This document shows, piece by piece, positions 1 to 6,332 of a stretch of 13,640 nucleotides of DNA. The stretch covers positions 1 through 13,640 of the forward strand of contig JAEYSJ010000383.1 of the NCBI GenBank assembly GCA_023434855.1, read 5' to 3'. Position numbers and translations under genes: made by a program. Below the pieces are notes generated by a model, which ran no database searches, was not told where the DNA came from, and was given only the letters and a program-made list of their open reading frames with translations. How positions within the stretch are numbered: the first letter of the stretch is position 1; each line of letters starts with the position of its first letter. Source of the stretch: Bacillota bacterium (lineage in GTDB: Bacteria > Bacillota_C > Negativicutes > JAEYSJ01).

Positions 1-384
1 AAAGTGCAGATACCTGACATTACCGATGCGCAGACTGGCACTTAACGTGCCGTTTTTACTCTCTTTAAAGCCGAAGCCTTCCAAATAGCCTTCATCGAAT
101 ATCGGGGAAAAGCCTTTTAATGTATCCTGTTCGCGGTTGGTGCGAACAATGCTGTGCAGCCGGAGACCCGGGCCTAAATCCACTTCAGAACGCAACTGAA
201 AGTTGCGGGCTTTAAATTCATCAGACCACACAAACAATCCCACACTGGCTTCCCAGTTTCCCCTGCCAGCTCCAATAGTGGGAAAAAGCCAGCCCGTTTT
301 TTGTTCAAAAGCATGCTCAGCAAAGACTGCCGAGCTGCTAAGCAGTAATGCTGCAATAGTTGATGCTAAAATTCGTAGTTTCAT
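1..384 (-). CDS. Secreted, possibly outer-membrane protein (N-terminal part)
   Basis: An open frame of 128 codons starts at ATG 384-382 and runs off the left edge without a stop, so only the N-terminal part is visible. The protein begins MKLRILASTIAALLLSSSAVFA, a clear Sec signal peptide with a likely cut after AFA. The mature part alternates polar and hydrophobic residues with many Gly and aromatic residues (for example SVGLFVW, LRSEVDLGPGLRLHSIVR, LSASLRIG), which is what beta-barrel strands look like. No catalytic motif was recognised. It starts 21 bases after the pgi stop with GGAG and AAAGGG upstream, so it is probably cotranscribed with pgi. A periplasmic or outer-membrane location is inferred. 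No family name can be given. Confidence 0.75.
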   Translation of the reverse strand, partial: MKLRILASTIAALLLSSSAVFAEHAFEQKTGWLFPTIGAGRGNWEASVGLFVWSDEFKARNFQLRSEVDLGPGLRLHSIVRTNREQDTLKGFSPIFDEGYLEGFGFKESKNGTLSASLRIGNVRYLHF

Positions 385-405
385 AATACCCTTTCGCTCC
401 ATCTT

Positions 406-1857
406 CTATTTCTTATTTTTCAGTTTTTGCAGACTTGGCCCCAGAATGCGTTTGTACGTCTCAACACCGGGCTGATCAAAAGCATCCACATTGGCCAGTT
501 CGCCTTCATAGGCAACTGACAAAGCAAGCAAATACAGCAGTTCGCCCAGGTGATAGGCATTGAGCCTCGGCAGTGTAAAAGTCGCATTGAAGCGGCAATC
601 GCCCGCTAAGGCCTGGGCATTGGCCTGCCGCGCAGCTTCCATGCCCTGACTTAAGCTGATCCCGGCGATATCGGCTAATTTAGCAGTATCGGGAAACAAG
701 TTAGGAATTACCGGATCAGTGTCCCACTCTAAAACACGGATAAACTGGACAATTTTATTGCGTTTGCCATCCTGATGCTGCTGGGTCTGGGCATGCATAT
801 CCGTAGTACCTACGGCAGCAACGGGAGTCCGCCCGTAGAAAATCTCCTGCCCGTCGCGATTCACCCGCTTGCCGAGGGATTCGGCCAACAGCTGAATATA
901 CCACTCGGATACCGACTTAAGATAGTCTCCATAGGGCATAAATATTTCGATATCCCGGCCATACGTTTCGGCACCGAGATATTTAAAAGCTGCCGTTAAA
1001 AGTGCAGGGTTCTGCCTGATGTCATCCGTCTGGCACGCTTTGTCCATACCTTTAGCCCCTGCCAGAAAGGCATCAATATCGAAGCCAATGCAGGCTGCGG
1101 TAATCAGCCCAACTTCAGAGAAGATGCTAAAGCGGCCCCCCACTCCGTCCGGTACACTGAACATCGGCCAGCCTTGCTCTCTCGCGAGCTTATGAAGCAG
1201 TGTCTCGTTTGTTCCTTCAGCCGGATCAGTCACTGCAACAACAGCTACTTCAAGGTTAGGCGTTTGTTTTAGGCGCTCATAGGCAACCATAAAGGTAGCC
1301 ATCGTTTCCAAGGTTGAGCCGGACTTTGAAATAACAATAAGGGTTACCCGGTATGGTTCACCTTGCTTTAACTCTGCCTCCCGGCATATATGTCCGATCA
1401 ATTCATCGGTACGCCGCGGGTCGAGATTATTGCCGCTGAAATACAGCTTAGGGTAGCCCTGTCGTTCTTCTGTTGATTTAAAGTTATAAAAATCACCGCA
1501 GTGTATATCAAATAAGACCTTGTTACCTAAAAAAGAACCACCAATCCCGAAGGAAACGACTGTATCTACCTTGTAACGCAATGATCCGCCAAACTGTTGT
1601 AAGCGCTCAATAACCTCGGGTGAATTAATATGGCCGGTTTGGATATATGGCAACTGGGTAAACAAGACCTTTTCCGGTTGTCCGTCCTTGGAAAGATGGC
1701 CTTTTACGATACCCGTTGACCGCATCTGCATGACAGCCTGATGCGCATCATGCAATTGCCCTGCGGCCGCGGCAAGATCCTTAGCAGTTACTTTTCCATC
1801 GCCGTACAAATTGGTGTAATCGAAGGTAAAGCCGGAAGAAAGTGTTAGGACTGACAT
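406..1857 (-). CDS. pgi: Glucose-6-phosphate isomerase
   Basis: This cytoplasmic enzyme interconverts glucose-6-phosphate and fructose-6-phosphate, linking glycolysis with sugar-nucleotide synthesis. The 483-residue frame has the phosphoglucose isomerase double-SIS fold: GIGGSFLGNK at 104-113, SKSGSTLET at 177-185 for phosphate binding, VGGRFS near 239-244 with the conserved Arg, ESLGK with the candidate catalytic Glu at 326, TDMHAQTQQ with a His near 355, and QPGVETYKR with the conserved Lys at 469. The length is near that of the shorter bacterial forms. The start at ATG 1857-1855 has AGGAG nine bases upstream. The coding strand is clearly more GC-rich than the genes on the right (38 of 60 bases are G/C at 601-660). 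The 159 bases to the divergent YdcF gene should hold promoters for both, but I found no convincing pair for pgi. Its product could feed mannose-6-phosphate synthesis for the mannose genes on the right; this is inference. Confidence 0.96.
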   Translation of the reverse strand: MSVLTLSSGFTFDYTNLYGDGKVTAKDLAAAAGQLHDAHQAVMQMRSTGIVKGHLSKDGQPEKVLFTQLPYIQTGHINSPEVIERLQQFGGSLRYKVDTVVSFGIGGSFLGNKVLFDIHCGDFYNFKSTEERQGYPKLYFSGNNLDPRRTDELIGHICREAELKQGEPYRVTLIVISKSGSTLETMATFMVAYERLKQTPNLEVAVVAVTDPAEGTNETLLHKLAREQGWPMFSVPDGVGGRFSIFSEVGLITAACIGFDIDAFLAGAKGMDKACQTDDIRQNPALLTAAFKYLGAETYGRDIEIFMPYGDYLKSVSEWYIQLLAESLGKRVNRDGQEIFYGRTPVAAVGTTDMHAQTQQHQDGKRNKIVQFIRVLEWDTDPVIPNLFPDTAKLADIAGISLSQGMEAARQANAQALAGDCRFNATFTLPRLNAYHLGELLYLLALSVAYEGELANVDAFDQPGVETYKRILGPSLQKLKNKK

Positions 1858-2016
1858 AGTTGCACGCTCCTATCATTCTCTACTTTGATTAATACTTTAC
1901 TTCATTTCTACTAATTTGCTCTCCAGTTGCCTTATAAAGTATTTGCCTTTTCCGATGGAAAACCCTTCCTGACTGTAGTAAAATTCAAGCAATACAATCT
2001 AGAAGCAGGTGATAAT

Positions 2017-2769
2017 ATGCTTTATGTGCTCAAAGTTATTTATAATACTTTATTTATACCGCCTGGTATATTCCTGTCACTGCTGCTTGCCCTTGCTGCA
2101 CGGACTTATCGCAGTCAACGGAAAACTGCTGTATTTTTATTTGCTTTTACGATCCTTTTTTATTTTTGCACCATATCAGCTGTTGCCGATCCCGTCATTC
2201 GCTCTCTCGAATCCCGTTATACACCTCCTGCAGTGATCAGTGGTGATGTCATTGTTCTGCTGGGAGGAGGAGCAACGCTAGATACGCCTAATTTAACTGG
2301 CCCCGGTCATCTTAGCGGCTACGCTGCTAATCGCTTGCTGACTGCCGCCCAGCTCTATCATAAATACCGACTTCCTATCCTGGTATCGGGAGGTAAGGTC
2401 CTCGAGACATCGGGCACCGAAGCGGAGTTATCACGAATACTCTTATTAGACCTTAACGTTCCGGATGAGAAGATCCTTGTCGAGAATCAAAGCCTCAATA
2501 CGTCACAAAATGCAGTATATAGTAAAAAACTACTAGATTTTTACGGTTTTAACCAGCCGATACTAGTCACATCAGCCTTTCACATGCCCCGTGCAGTACT
2601 GCAGTTTCAAAAGGTCGGCAGCAAAGTAATTCCTTATCCAACTGACTATCAGGCTAATGTTCATAACCTAATATCGTGGTTTGATTTTATCCCGTCCAGT
2701 AATGCTTTGACAAACATTGCTTTGACTACCAAAGAGTACCTTGGACTGGCAGCTATTCACTGGTATTGA
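2017..2769 (+). CDS. YdcF/DUF218-family membrane protein
   Basis: This 250-residue protein belongs to the YdcF/SanA/ElyC (DUF218) family, members of which affect envelope integrity and lipid-carrier use; the biochemical role is not settled. Two membrane segments lie at about 7-29 and 37-57. The DUF218 domain follows, with VIVLLGGG at 78-85, LVSGGK at 122-127, the ENQSLNT-SQNA stretch near 156-166, and VTSAFHMPRA at 184-193. All are typical family landmarks. ATG 2017 is chosen because AGGTG lies just upstream at 2006-2010; the frame extends to TTG 1927, but that extension adds 30 residues that look neither signal-like nor domain-like and has no ribosome binding site. It lies 110 bases before the first of two membrane paralogs. 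An envelope role agrees with the neighbourhood. The family call is firm and the function is not. Confidence 0.88.
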   Translation: MLYVLKVIYNTLFIPPGIFLSLLLALAARTYRSQRKTAVFLFAFTILFYFCTISAVADPVIRSLESRYTPPAVISGDVIVLLGGGATLDTPNLTGPGHLSGYAANRLLTAAQLYHKYRLPILVSGGKVLETSGTEAELSRILLLDLNVPDEKILVENQSLNTSQNAVYSKKLLDFYGFNQPILVTSAFHMPRAVLQFQKVGSKVIPYPTDYQANVHNLISWFDFIPSSNALTNIALTTKEYLGLAAIHWY

Positions 2770-2793
2770 CTAAAAAATGTATTCCGACTTTGC

Positions 2794-2822
2794 TTGTCGG
2801 ATAAAGAAGATAGTGATACAAT
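2794..2822 (+). promoter_or_regulatory. Candidate sigma-70 type promoter of the membrane-protein pair
   Basis: TTGTCG (2794-2799) and TACAAT (2817-2822) are separated by 17 bases, matching the vegetative consensus at four of six and five of six positions. The predicted start is near 2829, about 50 bases before the gene at 2880. The -35 box overlaps the right arm of a small inverted repeat (CCGAC 2784-2788 / GTCGG 2796-2800), which could be an operator. Assigned by eye only. Confidence 0.4.
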
Positions 2823-2879
2823 AAAGTAATATGATTTTCAGTTATTTTTCAGATTTCTATCAGAAAAAGGTGTTGCAAC

Positions 2880-3509
2880 ATGTATTTACTCAAGTATCCA
2901 CTATTTGTCCTTATTGTTTTTTCCTATTATATTGCAGCTTACCTTCCACTCAACTGGGGCTGGGAAAACGGACTGCTCGAATGGTCGCAGGTAGTGATAC
3001 TTGCTCTAGGAGCATGTTTAACCGGCTATTGGTGGCAGGAAGCGACTTCAACTAGGCGTTTTCACCATGCCCGCTTTTTTGCCTGGACGCTACCACTCTG
3101 GCTACTCATGATCGGCCGTGAACTCAGCTGGGGCCGGGTATTTTATCAAAGCGGTCTTGATCCGGTTAGCGGACCCTACTTCGCTTCTCTATCACAACTC
3201 CCCTACGGCAACATTGTTCATCCGGTAATCGCTGTCATTATCATTGCTTGGCTATTTTCCGTTATAAAGTACAAGCTATATGTTGTACCATATGAACTCT
3301 TCCGCCAGGGGCGCTTTCCAAACGGTGAATTTATTTTGGTGATTTTGTCCTTTTTTGTTGCTTATGTCGCTGAAAAACATCTTCACAATGCAATTATGGA
3401 AGAACTCATTGAATGTGTCGCCTATCTTTCCCTCATATTGACCGCCTATCGCGTTAGAGTTTCACTTCAGCAGCGCAATGCCATTATATTGCCACATCGT
3501 TTTCTTTGA
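2880..3509 (+). CDS. Multi-pass membrane protein, first of two tandem paralogs
   Basis: The function is not recognised. The 209-residue protein has about six hydrophobic segments (roughly 6-23, 33-51, 64-79, 112-130, 150-167, 177-192). It aligns without gaps to the next gene over about 175 residues at roughly 60 percent identity, counted by hand. Conserved blocks are LPL-WGWEN with LEW (22-35), LPLWLLMIGRELSWGRVF (71-88), SLxxLPYG (103-110), VIKYxLYxxPYEL (128-140), and E165, H169, E174, E175, E178 followed by CVAYLxLILTAYR. Charged residues kept inside or beside membrane segments suggest a catalytic or ion-handling site. The RELSWGR and LHN pieces recall an uncharacterised membrane family with a GEEISWGQR motif; this is a memory-based comparison. 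ATG 2880 is preceded by AAGGTG. The C-terminal tail (about 197-209) is absent from the paralog. Confidence 0.8.
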   Translation: MYLLKYPLFVLIVFSYYIAAYLPLNWGWENGLLEWSQVVILALGACLTGYWWQEATSTRRFHHARFFAWTLPLWLLMIGRELSWGRVFYQSGLDPVSGPYFASLSQLPYGNIVHPVIAVIIIAWLFSVIKYKLYVVPYELFRQGRFPNGEFILVILSFFVAYVAEKHLHNAIMEELIECVAYLSLILTAYRVRVSLQQRNAIILPHRFL

Positions 3510-3551
3510 AACCGACTAACCGGTCAATGCATATAGAAAAGAGGTTTTAAA

Positions 3552-4148
3552 TTGCCTATAACATGGATTTTACTGGCCGGAGTATTAGTATCATACTTCA
3601 TCAGCCCCTATCTCCCCCTATCGTGGGGCTGGGAAAATAATTTTTTAGAGTGGCTGCAGGTAGCTATTCTAGCGATTGGTATGACTCTTAACTACAGATG
3701 GTGGCAGAATGTTAATGCCACTATTGACTCTGCATCGGCTCTTTTTTTAGCCAGTACTTTACCGTTATGGTTGCTCATGATTGGAAGAGAGCTTAGCTGG
3801 GGACGGGTATTTTTCCCCAGCGGCTTTGATGCAGTCAGCGGTCCTACTTTTGTCTCATTAGCTGAGCTGCCTTACGGGACATTCGTTAATCCACTGTTGA
3901 CTGTTATTATAGTATCTTGGCTGTTTGTAGTTATTAAATACCGTCTGTATAGAATTCCTTATGAGCTATTAAAAACAAAGAACTTTCCAATATATGAGCT
4001 GCTAATTGTGATCTTAGCACTGCTAGTTGCGGGATACGGCGAAAAGAAGCTGCACCTGCCTGTTATGGAGGAGTTCGATGAATGCGTTGCCTATTTGGGA
4101 TTAATTTTGACAGCCTATCGTATTAAAAACGCATTAAAAAGATTCTAA
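3552..4148 (+). CDS. Multi-pass membrane protein, second of two tandem paralogs
   Basis: This 198-residue protein is the second copy of the preceding gene, 42 bases downstream. It starts at TTG 3552 with GAGG seven bases upstream; no in-frame ATG lies close to that site. The same six hydrophobic segments and invariant polar residues are present: WGWEN with LEW at 24-34, IGRELSWGRVF at 77-87 (R79, E80), LPYG at 106-109, PYEL at 136-139, and E164, H168, E173, E174, E177. Divergence is highest in the loop at about 50-65 and in the N-terminal segment. The DNA of the two copies differs throughout, so the duplication is not recent. The pair was probably kept for separate roles or as subunits of a heteromer, which is inference. 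A large stem-loop follows 12 bases after the stop. Confidence 0.8.
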   Translation: MPITWILLAGVLVSYFISPYLPLSWGWENNFLEWLQVAILAIGMTLNYRWWQNVNATIDSASALFLASTLPLWLLMIGRELSWGRVFFPSGFDAVSGPTFVSLAELPYGTFVNPLLTVIIVSWLFVVIKYRLYRIPYELLKTKNFPIYELLIVILALLVAGYGEKKLHLPVMEEFDECVAYLGLILTAYRIKNALKRF

Positions 4149-4160
4149 AACAGAAAGTAC

Positions 4161-4218
4161 AGTATTAATGTCGCTTCGTTTGCCTTTCTTTCCGCGCAGG
4201 CGAGGCGACATTAATACT
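4161..4218 (+). terminator. Large stem-loop after the membrane-protein pair, possible terminator
   Basis: A perfect 14-bp inverted repeat (AGTATTAATGTCGC at 4161-4174, its complement at 4205-4218) encloses a 30-base loop that contains a further GCCT/AGGC pairing (4182-4185 with 4198-4201). It starts 12 bases after the stop of the second paralog, where a terminator would sit. Only three T residues follow, so it is not a textbook intrinsic terminator; an mRNA-stabilising hairpin or a protein site is also possible. Confidence 0.4.
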
Positions 4219-4222
4219 TTGC

Positions 4223-4306
4223 TATGACTAATCAGTCATAAATATTTCTATTATTCACATTTTTATCTGAATAAGATAAGCAGTTATTTGCATATAATTG
4301 CTTATT
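4223..4306 (+). promoter_or_regulatory. Inverted-repeat-rich promoter region of the kinase-like gene
   Basis: Three inverted repeats lie in 84 bases: TATGACT/AGTCATA (4223-4229, 4234-4240), TTATCT/AGATAA (4263-4268, 4274-4279), and a 12-bp pair with one mismatch, ATAAGCAGTTAT/ATAATTGCTTAT (4276-4287, 4294-4305). A perfect TATAAT at 4293-4298 sits in the right arm of the last one and would start transcription near 4305, about 35 bases before the ATG. No good -35 box is seen at normal spacing, which suggests an activated or weak promoter. Repeats placed over and upstream of the -10 box fit regulator binding. Part of the palindrome count is expected by chance in such AT-rich DNA. Confidence 0.4.
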
Positions 4307-4339
4307 GCGGAGTTATTTTCATAAGAGGTGCTTTTTGTA

Positions 4340-5122
4340 ATGAACTCGACAATATTAAAGAAAAAATATGATTCTAATATTAATGTCTATTATCAAGATA
4401 TCCTACCATCTGAATTAGCTGAAAGAATCATTAACTATATCTGGTTGAATAAACAGGATCCTCAAAACGATGAAAAATTTCAACTCGTTCAAAATACTAA
4501 AGCTGATGTATTTGCACTGCAATATGATAATGAAACGTATTACTTGAAAAGTTATTCTTTTCGTACTACATCGAAAATCTTTAAGAATTTTTTCAGGCCA
4601 GTTGAAGCAATACGCTGTTTTCAGACAGCGGTTAAACTGAAAAAGGCTAATATCCCTGCAGCCGAACCTATATTGGCCTTAACTAAAAATGTAAACTTCT
4701 TGGTTGTTGATAGTATTTTTGTAACTCGCGAAGTTCGTGGTGTAGATTTACATACCTACCTATTAAATAATACCCCGGATAATTCTCAATTGCGCGAAAA
4801 AATTATTAAAAAGCTAGCTATAATTTGGAGCGAGTTAATTAATCATAGTTTCGTACATTTAGATCCAGGCTTAAATAATTTAATCGTTGCCTCAGGAAAA
4901 ACATCAATTCAACTTAATTTAATTGATATTGATGCTATCTACTCTCTTCCCTATCTACCCAAACGCCTATTATTAATAAAAAATCTTCAACGGTTAAAAC
5001 AAAGAATGAAAAATTTTTCTGCAACAACAAATGAGTTTAATTTATTTATCACAGAATTTTTAAATAGGTGTCATGTATTTAGAGAGTTTTCTTTTATAAA
5101 AAACCATTTTATAACCAAATAA
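4340..5122 (+). CDS. Lipopolysaccharide-kinase-like protein (WaaP/Kdo kinase/InaA fold)
   Basis: The 260-residue protein has the small protein-kinase-like fold of sugar kinases that phosphorylate LPS core residues (WaaP, KdkA, InaA families). Landmarks in order are YYLKSY with the candidate ATP-binding Lys at 70, a hinge-like TREVRGVDLHTYL at 129-141, the catalytic loop HLDPGLNNL at 173-181 (D175, N180), and LIDIDA at 194-199 in place of DFG, with D196 and D198 as metal ligands. No membrane segment or signal is seen, so it should act in the cytoplasm on a glycolipid intermediate. ATG 4340 has AGAGGTG nine bases upstream; a GTG at 4328 falls inside that site and is rejected. Base content is strikingly AT-rich (16 of 60 G/C at 4381-4440, 15 of 60 at 4801-4860), unlike pgi, which hints at transfer. 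The substrate is unknown; an aminoglycoside or choline kinase-like role is a less likely alternative. Confidence 0.75.
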   Translation: MNSTILKKKYDSNINVYYQDILPSELAERIINYIWLNKQDPQNDEKFQLVQNTKADVFALQYDNETYYLKSYSFRTTSKIFKNFFRPVEAIRCFQTAVKLKKANIPAAEPILALTKNVNFLVVDSIFVTREVRGVDLHTYLLNNTPDNSQLREKIIKKLAIIWSELINHSFVHLDPGLNNLIVASGKTSIQLNLIDIDAIYSLPYLPKRLLLIKNLQRLKQRMKNFSATTNEFNLFITEFLNRCHVFREFSFIKNHFITK

Positions 5123-5126
5123 TATT

Positions 5127-5173
5127 AATCAAGAGATCTTTTATCAACACAAATGATAAAAGATCTCTTGATT
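5127..5173. repeat. Perfect 20-bp inverted repeat with 7-base loop
   Basis: Arms at 5127-5146 and 5154-5173 are exact complements (AATCAAGAGATC... mirrored by ...GATCTCTTGATT) around a loop at 5147-5153. The left arm starts four bases after the kinase stop. As RNA it would form a long hairpin, so it may end or protect that transcript, but the stem is AT-rich and no T tract follows. The last six bases of the right arm, TTGATT, are also the proposed -35 box of the next operon, so the two functions may be tied. Confidence 0.7.
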
Positions 5174-5196
5174 TACACTACTACCGGTGGTATATT
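5168..5196 (+). promoter_or_regulatory. Promoter of the GT9/PIG-L/GT4 operon with possible operator
   Basis: TTGATT (5168-5173) and TATATT (5191-5196) are 17 bases apart, and TGG directly before the -10 box gives the extended -10 form TGnTATAnT. Transcription would start near 5203. Between the boxes lies a near-palindrome, TACTACCGGTGGTA (5179-5192, all but one symmetric base pair matching), in a position where a repressor would block RNA polymerase. The -35 box is inside the right arm of the 20-bp inverted repeat. Confidence 0.6.
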
Positions 5197-5208
5197 TTCC
5201 TAGAAAGC

Positions 5209-5275
5209 ATGCGGCAAGCGGAATCGGCACTTGCGATTCTGCCTCTTGGCTGAGCCGCATTAATTGAAGGAGGCA
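5209..5275 (+). promoter_or_regulatory. Structured mRNA leader with alternative anti-Shine-Dalgarno pairing
   Basis: The predicted 80-base leader can fold into an outer stem ATGCGGC/GCCGCAT (5209-5215 with 5254-5260) enclosing a 9-bp hairpin with one G-U pair (5218-5226 with 5234-5242) and a seven-base loop. TGCCTC (5240-5245), which shares three bases with that inner stem, is the exact complement of GAGGCA (5270-5275), which covers most of the AAGGAGG ribosome site at 5267-5273. The two pairings exclude each other, the layout of a translational switch. I do not recognise it as a known riboswitch, T-box or ops/JUMPstart element; a site for an antiterminator such as LoaP is a speculative alternative. 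Confidence 0.5.
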
Positions 5276-5282
5276 AAAGTAA

Positions 5283-6287
5283 GTGCTGGATAATATAGAA
5301 AGAATCCTGATAATTCGCAGAGGCGCGATTGGTGATATTGTTTTCACCCTTCCTGCTTATTATATGCTTAGGAGTAATTTCCCTAACAGTAAAATCAGCT
5401 TTTTGGTTAAAGACAATTATTCACCTGTTCTAAGGGGGTTCCCAGGTCTTGACGAAACTCTGCTTATCAGTAATAAAATACTTGCTTCCGGCAATGTATT
5501 TACGATTGGTAAAATGAGTATTGACCTTTTGCATACTATGAAAACCAACAATTATCAATTAGTAGTTGATTTTGCCGGACACGGAGAACAGGCATTTTTC
5601 CTCTGGTTAAGCGGCATAAAACATCGCTGGGGATTAATTAAAGCTAAGAAACCTATTCGTCAAAGGTTCTACACGAACAGTTTTATAAGGCAGCAAAACG
5701 TCCATGTAATTGATCAGCATCTCGCTTTGCTTAAGCAAGGAGGCCTAACCTCCCCCACTGTTAAAAATGATTACATTGTTCCACAGGATCACCTGGATCG
5801 AGCTAAAGCACTATTTGCTAATTGGGGCCTTACATGCCAAAAACCTACTATTTTTATTCAACCGTTCACGGGTGATGGCATACCCGGTAAAATATGGCCA
5901 TTAGAACGATATATAAAGCTGGCAGAGCATTGGGAAAGACAAGGAGTGCAAATACTATTTGGCGGTGGACCATCAGAACGGCAAAACCTGACGGAAGTAG
6001 CGGCTCGTTTTCCGGTTGCTGCGGGAGAAGCTGACTTTGTCACCTCCATAGGATTATCAACATTGTCTTCAATCGTAGTCGGTGGAGACACTGGCCTGCT
6101 TCATGCCGCTCTAGCCGCAGGTAAGCGCACCGTAATGGTTGTTGGTCCTACAAATTACCAATTAATTGGTCCTTATCGAAAACCCGAATGGACTGTCCGG
6201 CCACACTCTGGAATATCTATAGAAACAATTACTGTAGAACAGCTGATCGCCGCTACCCAAACAGCACTAAACGAAACTTTTGGTTAA
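5283..6287 (+). CDS. Glycosyltransferase family 9 (ADP-heptose:LPS heptosyltransferase-like)
   Basis: This 334-residue protein has the GT-B fold of family 9, whose members add heptose to LPS inner core from ADP-heptose at the cytoplasmic face of the inner membrane. The N-terminal ILIIRRGAIGDIVFTLPA (8-25) is the typical acceptor-side signature, with D18 in the position of the usual catalytic Asp. The C-terminal half has FIQPFTGDG, ILFGGGPSERQ and VGGDTGLLHAALAAGKRTVMVVGPT (266-290), the nucleotide-binding region. It starts at GTG 5283 with a strong AAGGAGG nine bases upstream; the leader before it may regulate translation. It is the first gene of a three-gene cluster. The sugar donor may not be heptose, because family 9 members of diderm Bacillota are little studied. 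The family call is firm. Confidence 0.9.
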   Translation: MLDNIERILIIRRGAIGDIVFTLPAYYMLRSNFPNSKISFLVKDNYSPVLRGFPGLDETLLISNKILASGNVFTIGKMSIDLLHTMKTNNYQLVVDFAGHGEQAFFLWLSGIKHRWGLIKAKKPIRQRFYTNSFIRQQNVHVIDQHLALLKQGGLTSPTVKNDYIVPQDHLDRAKALFANWGLTCQKPTIFIQPFTGDGIPGKIWPLERYIKLAEHWERQGVQILFGGGPSERQNLTEVAARFPVAAGEADFVTSIGLSTLSSIVVGGDTGLLHAALAAGKRTVMVVGPTNYQLIGPYRKPEWTVRPHSGISIETITVEQLIAATQTALNETFG

Positions 6288-6332
6288 ACACAGTGGGTTT
6301 TTATTCTGACTGTTTTTGGAAGGATGAGCAAG

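Noticed and set aside
775..999. Open frame on the plus strand inside pgi
   Set aside because: It is an antisense shadow of a well-conserved enzyme and has no ribosome site or recognisable domain.
1969..1998. CTGACT-18-TACAAT promoter for the YdcF gene
   Set aside because: The start it predicts (near 2005) would fall at the ribosome binding site, leaving almost no leader; too weak to list.
1927..2016. TTG-initiated N-terminal extension of the YdcF gene
   Set aside because: It has no ribosome site, and ATG 2017 has AGGTG just upstream and begins directly with a membrane segment.
2784..2800. CCGAC/GTCGG hairpin as terminator of the YdcF gene
   Set aside because: It has only five base pairs and no T tract, and it overlaps a better-supported promoter box.
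5203..5282. Leader as a tRNA, T-box or ops/JUMPstart element
   Set aside because: There is no cloverleaf or TTC-type loop, no T-box TGGnACC motif, and no GGCGGTAGC sequence.
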